11,790 nucleotides of DNA from contig DATDGI010000085.1 in NCBI GenBank assembly GCA_036522155.1, positions 1 to 11,790 of the forward strand. Direction: 5' to 3'. Under the pieces are notes generated by a model. The model was not told the origin of the DNA. It saw nothing but the letters and a program-made list of their open reading frames with translations, and did no database searches. The position numbers and the translations under genes were made by a program. Position 1 is the first letter of the stretch. Each line of letters opens with the position of its first letter. The DNA is from UBA9676 sp036522155. Lineage in GTDB: Bacteria; Actinomycetota; Actinomycetes; Streptosporangiales; Streptosporangiaceae. Of the stretch, positions 6,669 through 11,790 are shown piece after piece.

Positions 6669-7506
6669 GCGCGCTCCAGAAGTAGGCGGCGAGCGGCAGC
6701 GGCAGCGCCACCACCAGCAGGACCAGCGCGAACGGCAGGGCGGTGGGCAGCCCCGTCTCCTGCAGCGTGGTCCAGATCTGCAACGGTAGCCCGTACGGGT
6801 GATAGGCGATGATGATCACCGCGCCGAACGCGCCGATGGCCCGCGCCCAGGCCACCGCCAGCGCCATCGCCAGCCCGGGCGCGGCCAGCGGCAGCGTGAT
6901 CCGCCTGGCCACCCGCGCGGGCCGGTCCCCCAGCAGCCCGGCCTGCTCCTCCAGCCGGGGGTCGACGCCGGCGAAGGCGGCCTGCGCGCCCAGCACGTAG
7001 TACGGCGCCGACTCATACACCTCGGCGATGACCAGGGCCAGGAAGGTGTTGGTGGCGGACAGGTTGAACTTGGCCAGCGCCTCGCCGATCGGGGCCAGCG
7101 GCCCGACCATGAAGACCAGCAGCAGGCCGACCACCAGCGGCGGAAGCAGCAGCGCGGCCAGCACGCCGGCCTCCCACAGCCGCGGCAGCGGCAGCCGCCC
7201 GCGGGCCATCAGCCAGCCGAGCGGGGTGCCGAGCCCGATCAGCACGGCCAGGGTGACCGCGCCCGACTCCAGCGACACCACCAGCGGGGTGAGCGCGCCG
7301 GGCGCGCGCAGCGCGGACATCACCTCGCCCGGGGAGAGCTTGACGAACAGCGTGATCACCGGGCCGAGCAGCGCGATCCAGATCAGCGCGGCCGCTCCCA
7401 CCGAAACCGCCCCGGATACCGAACGGATGCTCCGGGCCGGCCCCCGTCCCGGCCCGGGCCCGGGTGCTGGCTGCGCGGGCTGGCCAGCCAGCACCCGGGT
7501 CGACAT
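6643..7506 (-). CDS. ABC transporter permease, molybdate/tungstate type
   Basis: A 287-residue inner-membrane permease of the ModB/WtpB kind, with about six membrane segments (roughly 34-54, 75-97, 114-135, 150-163, 209-233 and 258-277). The cytoplasmic EAA loop, which couples to the ATPase, is seen as EEQAGLLGDRPARVARRITL (186-205) followed by PLAAPG. The first ~30 residues are rich in Pro, Gly and Ala (QPAQPAPGPGPGRGP) and are not conserved in the family; their DNA contains a perfect 15-bp-arm inverted repeat. The ATG is well supported by GGAGG at 7514-7518, 7 bases upstream, so this odd N-terminus is likely to be translated. The gene starts 23 bases after the binding-protein stop and overlaps the ATPase gene. 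Confidence 0.9.
   Translation of the reverse strand: MSTRVLAGQPAQPAPGPGPGRGPARSIRSVSGAVSVGAAALIWIALLGPVITLFVKLSPGEVMSALRAPGALTPLVVSLESGAVTLAVLIGLGTPLGWLMARGRLPLPRLWEAGVLAALLLPPLVVGLLLVFMVGPLAPIGEALAKFNLSATNTFLALVIAEVYESAPYYVLGAQAAFAGVDPRLEEQAGLLGDRPARVARRITLPLAAPGLAMALAVAWARAIGAFGAVIIIAYHPYGLPLQIWTTLQETGLPTALPFALVLLVVALPLPLAAYFWSARARGRVRD
7459..7499 (-). repeat. Perfect 15-bp inverted repeat in the 5' codons of the permease gene
   Basis: CCCGGGTGCTGGCTG (7459-7473) and CAGCCAGCACCCGGG (7485-7499) are exact reverse complements with an 11-base spacer. In the minus-strand mRNA the stem begins 7 bases after the A of the permease start codon and spans codons 3-16. A stem this stable within the initiating ribosome's footprint could lower permease translation, or shield the upstream binding-protein message from 3' decay. 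Both roles are inference. Confidence 0.75.
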
Positions 7507-7529
7507 ACCGTGCCCTCCTCACGCGGCCG

Positions 7530-8540
7530 TCAGCCGCTGCCGAGCTCCTTGCTCACCGACGCCGGGATGGCCGTGCCGGAGGCGACCCGTGGCAGCAGCA
7601 CGTAGCCGCCCGCCTTGTGCAGGGCCAGGCCGGCCGGGGACAGCACATAGGCGACGAAGGCGTCCGCGGCGGCCTGGTCCTTCTTGCCTATTGTCGTGAT
7701 GTCCACCACCAGCGGCTTGCCCTGGGCCACGTCACCGCTGGCGAGCTTGAACGACACGCCCTCGTACGTGGTCTTCAGCGCCGGGTCGCCCTGGTTGATG
7801 GTGTTCGGCAGGGTGATGTAGGGCAGGTGCAGCTGGATGGCCTGCGGCAGGTAGGCACTGGCCGCGTCGAGCTGGCCGGCCTGCAGCCGCGGCTCCAGCG
7901 CCGTCTCCTCGAAGATGGTTGGTGAGTTGGCCGAGGCCGGCTGCCCCTGAATGATCTTGGTGACGGTGTTCGCCGGCAGGTGGTACTGCTTCTGCGCCAG
8001 CATCAGCATCAGGATGAACGCCTCACCCTGCGGGTCCAGGTTGGGGTCGGTCCGGCCGAGCTTGAAGCCCGGCTGCTCCATCAGCGTGAACAGGTCGGTG
8101 ATCGGCTTGGTGCCGCTGGCGATGGCCTTGAAGTCGCTGGCGTACTTGCTGTTGGGGTTGTACGCGACCACCAGCGGGCTGGCCGCGAACGACACGTACC
8201 AGCTGGTGAACTTCTTGGGGTAGAGCGCCTCGATCGGCTTGCCGCCGATGCTCTCGAACACGTTCGGGGAGATCTCGCCGGCCAGGATCTCCTGCGACAG
8301 CGCCTTCGAGCCCGCCCCGCGCCCGAGGTAGGAGTAGTGGGTCGCCTTGGTGAACGCCGGGCCGATGACCTTCTCGTTGAGGTTGGCCAGCGAGCCCGCG
8401 TAGGCGACGTTGGCCGTGCCGCTCGGCTTGGCCGGGGTCGAGCTCGACGATGAACTGCACCCCACCGCGACCAGGCCAGCGCATGCGATGACGAGCAGCC
8501 GCCATGGCCGCCGCCCGCTCCTGCTGTTGGTAATGATCAT
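7530..8540 (-). CDS. WtpA-like molybdate/tungstate-binding lipoprotein
   Basis: A 336-residue solute-binding lipoprotein. From this start it has a basic n-region (GRRPWR), a hydrophobic core (LLVIACAGL) and a lipobox ending in AVGC with Cys28 as the lipid site, followed by a Ser-rich linker. The mature part opens with VAYAGSLANL (45-54), and GRGAGSKALSQEI (73-85) is the oxyanion-binding loop type. GRTDPNLDPQG (162-172) matches the WtpA/ModA signature, which in many WtpA proteins has DPCG where this has DPQG. Molybdate versus tungstate cannot be told from sequence. The ATG at 8538-8540 gives a standard signal peptide. An in-frame GTG at 8571-8573 would add 11 residues but lies inside the operator-like repeat. 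Neither has a good ribosome site. First gene of the four-gene uptake operon. Confidence 0.88.
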   Translation of the reverse strand: MIITNSRSGRRPWRLLVIACAGLVAVGCSSSSSSTPAKPSGTANVAYAGSLANLNEKVIGPAFTKATHYSYLGRGAGSKALSQEILAGEISPNVFESIGGKPIEALYPKKFTSWYVSFAASPLVVAYNPNSKYASDFKAIASGTKPITDLFTLMEQPGFKLGRTDPNLDPQGEAFILMLMLAQKQYHLPANTVTKIIQGQPASANSPTIFEETALEPRLQAGQLDAASAYLPQAIQLHLPYITLPNTINQGDPALKTTYEGVSFKLASGDVAQGKPLVVDITTIGKKDQAAADAFVAYVLSPAGLALHKAGGYVLLPRVASGTAIPASVSKELGSG

Positions 8541-8555
8541 GCCATCGAGACTAGC

Positions 8556-8598
8556 TATCAGTACTTGCGCCACGCAAGAAGACTTGACACTACTGATA
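8556..8598. promoter_or_regulatory. Operator-like nested inverted repeats before the transporter operon
   Basis: TATCAGTA (8556-8563) and TACTGATA (8591-8598) are perfect 8-bp inverted arms, 35 bp centre to centre. Between them CTTGCG (8564-8569) and CGCAAG (8573-8578) form a second perfect repeat with a 3-base centre. The arms are AT-rich in a GC-rich genome and begin 16 bases before the binding-protein start, a position suited to repression. The likely ligand is the operon's own XRE regulator, by inference from context. A weak minus-strand promoter (TTCTTG, 17 bases, TAGCTA at 8552-8557) would overlap it. Confidence 0.5.
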
Positions 8599-8761
8599 CG
8601 CGGTTGTTTTCAGCCTGTCTTCAGGTTGGCCAGGCATCCTGGGGGCCGGCACCGGAGAGGCGCCCCCTCCTGCGCACGACGGGCCGCCGGGCCTCCCGCC
8701 GCGGCCTACGATGGACAGCGGCAGGATGACACCGAAGATCATCTCTGACTGAGGACGGACG
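8599..8761. other. Divergent intergenic region, remainder
   Basis: The gap between the uptake operon and the DUF929 gene has no convincing gene. It holds two small palindromes close together, CCTG-TCTT-CAGG (8615-8626) and CCAGG-CAT-CCTGG (8630-8642), and a loose GGGGGC/GCCCCC pair (8641-8646, 8662-8667). TACGAT at 8707-8712 is a possible -10. The ribosome site of the next gene lies at its right end. TTGACA occurs at 8584-8589 on the plus strand, but no -10 follows at the right distance. Confidence 0.4.
8707..8712 (+). promoter_or_regulatory. Candidate -10 element of the DUF929-VKOR pair
   Basis: TACGAT fits TAnnnT and would start transcription ~43 bases before the ATG at 8762. No -35 match is visible, and no SigR-type GGGAAT/GTT pair is seen. 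Confidence 0.35.
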
Positions 8762-9655
8762 ATGGGCAAGGCCAGCAGGATCAAGCAGCAGAGTGCCCGG
8801 GAGAAGATCGCGGCGCAACGAGAGGCTGCCCGGCGCGCGGAGGCCCGCAGGCGGCTCCTCATCACCGGCGGCAGCGTGCTGGCGGTGCTGGCCGTCGTGC
8901 TGGCGCTGATCATCGCCCGGACGCTCAGTTCCGGCTCGACCCCGTCCACCGGCTCGTCCACCGGCACCGCCCTGCCCGCCAGCGTGGCCAGGGACGTCAC
9001 CACCGTGCCCGCCGCGACGCTGAACACGGTGGGCAAGGGCACGATCCCGAGCCAGGACACGGCCCCGGCCAAGGTGCTCAACGGCACGCCGCTGACCAGC
9101 AACGGCAAGCCCGAGATGCTGTACATCGGGGCCGAGTTCTGCCCCTACTGCGCGGCCATGCGGTGGTCCATGGCGGTGGCGCTCAGCCGGTTCGGCACGC
9201 TGACGCCGCTGCACGGGATCTACTCGGCCCGCACGGCGCCCGGCGGCCAGGCCGAGGCCTACCCGCACACCGCCACCCTGACCTTCTACAAGAGCGGCTA
9301 CGCCAGCAAGTACCTGGTCTTCGCGCCGGTGGAGAACGAGAAGATCGACCACTCGCTGCTGCAGCAGCCGACCGCGGCCGAGCAGACGCTCTGGAACCGG
9401 TACAACGCGAACTCGTACCCGTTCATCGACGTGGGCAACAAGTACATGTTCACGGTCATCTACAACCCGCAGGTGCTGGCGGGCAAGTCGTGGAGCCAGA
9501 TCGCCGCGGCGCTGCATGACCCGTCGTCCCCGATCGCGCAGAGCGTGGACGGCGCGGCCAACTACCTGACCGCGGCCATCTGCAAGACCACCAACAACCA
9601 GCCGTCCGCGGTGTGCAACTCCCGGGCGGTCACCACGGCGGCCGGAGGACTGTGA
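8762..9655 (+). CDS. Membrane-anchored DUF929 thioredoxin-fold protein (CPYC)
   Basis: A 297-residue protein. Residues 1-31 are highly basic and cytoplasmic (KASRIKQQSAREK and onward), 33-52 form one membrane helix, 55-70 are a Ser/Thr/Gly linker, and the rest lies outside the membrane. YIGAEFCPYCAAMRW (121-135) carries a thioredoxin-like CPYC pair (Cys127/Cys130), typical of disulfide oxidoreductases. A second conserved pair, Cys274 and Cys285 in the ICKTTNNQPSAVC segment, closes the C-terminus, as expected for DUF929. I infer a DsbA-like or thiol-relay role with the VKOR-family protein encoded next, which shares one base with it. The ATG has GAGGA (8751-8755) 6 bases upstream. Its exact substrate is unknown. 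Confidence 0.87.
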   Translation: MGKASRIKQQSAREKIAAQREAARRAEARRRLLITGGSVLAVLAVVLALIIARTLSSGSTPSTGSSTGTALPASVARDVTTVPAATLNTVGKGTIPSQDTAPAKVLNGTPLTSNGKPEMLYIGAEFCPYCAAMRWSMAVALSRFGTLTPLHGIYSARTAPGGQAEAYPHTATLTFYKSGYASKYLVFAPVENEKIDHSLLQQPTAAEQTLWNRYNANSYPFIDVGNKYMFTVIYNPQVLAGKSWSQIAAALHDPSSPIAQSVDGAANYLTAAICKTTNNQPSAVCNSRAVTTAAGGL

Positions 9656-10374
9656 TGGCCGGATCCAAGGCGCGGGCCGCCCGGTCCCGTACGCAGTCGC
9701 GCGACAAGGGCACCCGGGGCGGGCGGCCAGAACCGCAGGTGACCGGCAAGGCGGTGGCCCCGGCGCGGTCAGCGCGGACAGGCAGCCCGGCACGGGCGGG
9801 CAATTCCGCTCAGGCGGGCAGCCCCGCGCGGCCAGGCAACGGCCCGGCCGGCCGGCCGGCCCAGCCCGGCCAGCGCGGCACGGTCACCGTGCCGGCCGGC
9901 CCGGGGGTGCGGCCGGTGCCAACCTGGCTCCAGCTCACCACCTGGGCGCTGGCCACGGCGGGGCTGGGTGTCTCGATCTATCTGACCGTCGCCCACTACA
10001 CCTCGTCATCGATCCTGGCCTGCTCGGACAAGGGGCTGGTCAACTGCGCGGCCGTGACCACCAGCCCGGAATCGATCGTGTTCGGCATCTTCCCGGTCGC
10101 GGTGCTCGGGCTGGCCTTTTATGTCTTCCTGTTCGCCGTCACGTCGCCGTGGGCGTGGCGGTGGAACTGGCCACCGGTCCGGCTGGCCCGGCTGGGCTCG
10201 CTGGTGGTGGGCATGCTGTTCGTGCTCTACCTGATCTACACCGAGCTGATCACGCTGAACGCCATCTGCCTGTGGTGCACCAGCGTCCACGTGCTCACGT
10301 TCGCGCTGTTCGCGCTGGTCGTGTTCGCCTTCGCCGCTGGTTACGGCACGCCGGAGCCGTCCGCCCGCCGCTGA
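9655..10374 (+). CDS. Vitamin K epoxide reductase (VKOR) family membrane protein
   Basis: A 239-residue integral membrane protein. The VKOR region runs from ~91 to 230 with four helices (about 94-113, 142-163, 177-198 and 205-229). The loop cysteines are Cys123 and Cys131 (CSDKGLVNC), and the active-site pair is Cys205/Cys208 in ICLWCTSVHV, before the conserved C-terminal helix. In bacteria this family takes the place of DsbB: it oxidises a thioredoxin-fold partner and passes electrons to quinone. The partner here is most likely the DUF929 protein. The start is ATG 9655, overlapping the upstream stop as TGATG, with GGAGGA (9644-9649) 5 bases before. An in-frame start at 9613 would lie inside the DUF929 gene and lacks such a site. 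The first ~90 residues are a basic, Ala/Gly/Pro-rich, probably disordered cytoplasmic extension not typical of the core family. The 3' end overlaps the convergent gene by 34 bases. Confidence 0.9.
   Translation: MAGSKARAARSRTQSRDKGTRGGRPEPQVTGKAVAPARSARTGSPARAGNSAQAGSPARPGNGPAGRPAQPGQRGTVTVPAGPGVRPVPTWLQLTTWALATAGLGVSIYLTVAHYTSSSILACSDKGLVNCAAVTTSPESIVFGIFPVAVLGLAFYVFLFAVTSPWAWRWNWPPVRLARLGSLVVGMLFVLYLIYTELITLNAICLWCTSVHVLTFALFALVVFAFAAGYGTPEPSARR
9781..9840 (+). repeat. Short imperfect tandem repeat in the VKOR N-terminal extension
   Basis: GSPARAGN (residues 43-50) and GSPARPGN (55-62) recur at a 36-base period within a low-complexity Ala/Gly/Pro region. The DNA copies (9781-9804 and 9817-9840) are similar but not identical, suggesting old slippage or duplication. 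Confidence 0.45.
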
Positions 10375-11645
10375 CCGCCGGCGACCGGCCCGGCCGGGGC
10401 CGGGCTCAGCCACACCGAGACGTGGGCGGGTTCCAGCGCCCGGCTGACGGCCTGGGCCAGGTCTTCGCGGACCGAGTCCAGGTCCACGGCGCCTTTCAGC
10501 CGGGCCGCGAACGCGGTCACGGTCGCCTCCGCGTCATACCGGGCCCGGTTGAACCGGCGGTCGACGGCCCGCTGGACCCCGCGCCGGAGCGGGCTGAACA
10601 GCGCGGCCGCCGCCAGCGTGCCCGCCGCCACCCCGACGGTCGACGTCAGCGGCAGCACGCTGGTAGCCAGGGTCACGACGCCCACATACACACCGGCCAG
10701 CAGACCGGTCACCAGCGCGTAGGACAGTGTGCGGCTGATCAGCCGGTCGATGTCGTACAGGTGGTACTTGAGGATGGCCACGCCGATGCTGGCCGGCAGC
10801 GCGGCCAGGGCCAGGGCCGGCACGCCGACCTTCTCGGTCTGGGGCGGGCCGAACGCGATCAGCAACAGCCCGGCCAGGGCCACGGCCGCACCGCCCATCA
10901 GCCACTTGAACTGCTGCCGCCGGTCCCCCGCCGACCGCCGCCAGGACAGCGCCTGACGGGCCACGAACGCGGGCCAGAGCAGCACAGCCAGAATCCACCC
11001 GAAGCCCGCGATGGTCGCGACCGCAGTGATCGCCGCCAGCACCCCGGTGGGACCGCCCGAGCCTGAGTACGCCCCGGTCAGGTCAACCCGGATGGGCCCG
11101 CTGGCCAGGGTACCGGCCTCGGCGGCCATAGCGCCCACCGAGAACGCGGCGATCACGACCAGGTACACCCACAGCGCCCAGGTCCACCGCCTGGTCAGCC
11201 GACCGTCCGGGAAGAGCAGGATGACCAGGGGGAACACGAACACCACGATCTGGCGGAGCACGCCCTGGGTGAACACCGCGGCCGCACCGAGCGGCAGGCC
11301 GCCCCCGTGCTGGCGGTAGTCAAGCACCGTGTACAGGCCGCCGTCGAACGTGGTGATGATGCCCACCCCGAGGCCGAGCAGCAGCCAGCCTTCCGGGTTC
11401 CGGGGCTGGCGCCGGGCCACCAGCGCCCCGAGCAGGCCGCAGGTGGTGGCGAGCACCGGGGCGGCGCCGTAGCGCGAGGCCAGAAGGTCACGGGTCAGCA
11501 CGGTCAGCAGCACGCAGGCGGCTATCAGCACCAGGCCGAGCAGGCCGAGAGCAGCGATGGCCATCGCCGGGCCACGCGGGCGGCGGCCGACGGCACCACC
11601 GGCCGCCACGGCCTGCTGCCCGGCAGCCAGCTGCGCCTCCCGCAT
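10341..11645 (-). CDS. Polytopic membrane protein resembling the sensor half of actinobacterial histidine kinases
   Basis: A 434-residue protein with about nine to ten hydrophobic segments (for example 28-51, 61-77, 87-108, 131-146, 156-175, 200-229, 249-265, 274-292 and 308-350). The segment KYHLYDIDRLISRTLSYALV (293-312) and the region PLRRGVQRAVDRRFNRARYD (352-371) are hallmarks of an actinobacterial membrane-sensor family. So is the closing EPAHVSVWL (405-413). Members are often fused to GAF and histidine-kinase domains. Here the protein ends ~20 residues later with no HisKA or HATPase domain, so kinase activity is not expected; a stand-alone sensor or a split kinase are possibilities. 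The chosen ATG lies 6 bases after TAGCGT and so fits a leaderless start. The alternative GTG at 11649-11651 adds two residues. There is no Shine-Dalgarno. Its 3' end overlaps the convergent VKOR gene. Function unknown. Confidence 0.78.
   Translation of the reverse strand: MREAQLAAGQQAVAAGGAVGRRPRGPAMAIAALGLLGLVLIAACVLLTVLTRDLLASRYGAAPVLATTCGLLGALVARRQPRNPEGWLLLGLGVGIITTFDGGLYTVLDYRQHGGGLPLGAAAVFTQGVLRQIVVFVFPLVILLFPDGRLTRRWTWALWVYLVVIAAFSVGAMAAEAGTLASGPIRVDLTGAYSGSGGPTGVLAAITAVATIAGFGWILAVLLWPAFVARQALSWRRSAGDRRQQFKWLMGGAAVALAGLLLIAFGPPQTEKVGVPALALAALPASIGVAILKYHLYDIDRLISRTLSYALVTGLLAGVYVGVVTLATSVLPLTSTVGVAAGTLAAAALFSPLRRGVQRAVDRRFNRARYDAEATVTAFAARLKGAVDLDSVREDLAQAVSRALEPAHVSVWLSPAPAGPVAGGQRRADGSGVP
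10388..10405 (+). terminator. Terminator-like hairpin after VKOR, inside the convergent gene
   Basis: GCCCGGCC and GGCCGGGC form perfect 8-base arms around a 2-base centre (in RNA, 7 pairs with a 4-base loop), starting 13 bases after the VKOR stop. The DNA also encodes the Ala/Gly/Pro tail of the minus-strand membrane protein. No T tract. Confidence 0.4.
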
Positions 11646-11651
11646 GGCCAC

Positions 11652-11657
11652 ACGCTA
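11652..11657 (-). promoter_or_regulatory. Candidate -10 element of the membrane-protein gene (leaderless)
   Basis: TAGCGT on the minus strand ends 6 bases before the ATG, which would make the A of ATG the first transcribed base. This agrees with the lack of a ribosome binding site. No -35 match is visible. Confidence 0.4.
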
Positions 11658-11664
11658 GGCCGCA

Positions 11665-11684
11665 CCCGTTACGGGAACGTTACG
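11665..11684. promoter_or_regulatory. CGTTACG direct repeats at one helical turn
   Basis: CGTTACG occurs at 11667-11673 and 11678-11684, exactly 11 bp apart. The first copy lies in the palindrome CCCGT-T-ACGGG (11665-11675), and AACGTT (11676-11681) links the two. The site is 20-40 bases upstream of the membrane-protein start, where an activator or repressor could bind. No regulator is identified. Confidence 0.35.
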
Positions 11685-11751
11685 CGGCACCTGGGCTCAT
11701 CGGCTCACCCGGCAACGGTGACCATCGCCCGGAAATGTCGGACCCTCCGGC

Positions 11752-11757
11752 TAGAAT
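11752..11757 (+). promoter_or_regulatory. Candidate -10 element for a gene beyond the right edge
   Basis: TAGAAT matches the -10 consensus TATAAT in 5 of 6 bases. A purine-rich GGCAGGAACG at 11781-11790 could be a ribosome site for a start just past the window. No -35 match is visible. Confidence 0.45.
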
Positions 11758-11772
11758 CGAACTAATCTTCGA
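11757..11772 (+). promoter_or_regulatory. Putative LexA (SOS) box
   Basis: TCGAAC-TAAT-CTTCGA matches the actinobacterial LexA consensus TCGAAC-N4-GTTCGA at 11 of the 12 fixed positions. It overlaps the last base of the -10-like TAGAAT and lies upstream of a possible ribosome site, where LexA would block transcription. It therefore predicts a DNA-damage-induced plus-strand gene beyond the edge. Confidence 0.5.
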
Positions 11773-11790
11773 GTGAGATTGGCAGGAACG

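Noticed and set aside
8255..8266. CGAACACGTTCG as a second LexA box
   Set aside because: The half-sites are separated by 2 bases rather than 4, and it lies within binding-protein codons far from a promoter.
8541..8573. GTG start at 8571-8573 for the binding protein
   Set aside because: It would place 11 residues before a standard lipoprotein signal and put the start inside the operator-like repeat. It has no ribosome site either, so it is not fully excluded.
8584..8612. TTGACA as a plus-strand -35
   Set aside because: No -10-like hexamer lies 16-18 bases downstream, and the next plus-strand gene starts ~170 bases away.
9613..9654. Upstream start for the VKOR gene inside the DUF929 gene
   Set aside because: GGAGGA 5 bases before the ATG at 9655 and the TGATG overlap favour the later start.
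1..11790. tRNA/rRNA genes, CRISPR arrays, insertion sequences, phage genes
   Set aside because: I looked for cloverleaf-like stretches, regular repeats with spacers, and transposase or integrase motifs and saw none.

Overview
The window is about 72% GC by eye, with GTG as well as ATG starts and densely packed genes. The gene types (F420-type flavin-fold oxidoreductase, DUF929/VKOR pair, XRE regulator with a binding-protein domain, large membrane protein with the LYDIDRLISRTL motif) point to a high-GC actinobacterium. A Streptosporangiales-like host is my guess; the sequence alone does not fix the family. There are no rRNA or tRNA genes, transposases, phage genes or CRISPR arrays. No gene-free gap exceeds about 225 bases.

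Left part (1-3467). The 3' remnant of a SCO1/SenC-type copper chaperone gene enters from the left edge and loses homology near base 205. It then converges on a minus-strand GNAT acetyltransferase. Upstream of that, also on the minus strand, are a type II NADH dehydrogenase (ndh) and an exported PQQ-type beta-propeller protein, separated by a hairpin that suggests independent transcription.

Middle part (3468-8761). Two plus-strand genes (YbhB/PEBP-like protein, then a small PPOX/F420-type protein) are separated by 4 bases. They converge on a four-gene minus-strand operon across a GC-rich inverted repeat that exactly fills the gap. The operon, in order of transcription, is a WtpA-like molybdate/tungstate-binding lipoprotein, a permease, an ATPase with a C-terminal TOBE-like region, and an XRE regulator whose sensor is itself a molybdate-binding-protein-like domain. 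The genes are linked by a 23-bp gap, a 26-bp overlap and a 4-bp overlap. Two structures stand out: an AT-containing operator-like inverted repeat just upstream of the first gene, and a perfect 15-bp-arm hairpin in the first codons of the permease gene. Together they suggest an autoregulated metal-oxyanion uptake operon with a built-in brake between the binding protein and the membrane components.

Right part (8762-11790). A plus-strand pair encodes a membrane-anchored DUF929 thioredoxin-fold protein (CPYC) and a VKOR-family membrane protein, overlapping by one base (TGATG). This looks like an extracytoplasmic disulfide-forming pair. The VKOR gene overlaps by 34 bases the 3' end of a convergent minus-strand gene for a polytopic membrane protein. 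That protein resembles the N-terminal half of actinobacterial sensor kinases but has no kinase domains. The last 140 bases hold regulatory DNA, including a -10-like TAGAAT overlapping a near-consensus actinobacterial LexA (SOS) box that points at a gene beyond the right edge.

Most genes are ordinary. The items most worth a second look are the operator and the intragenic hairpin in the transporter operon, the SOS-like box at the right edge, and the abrupt truncation of the SCO1-like gene.
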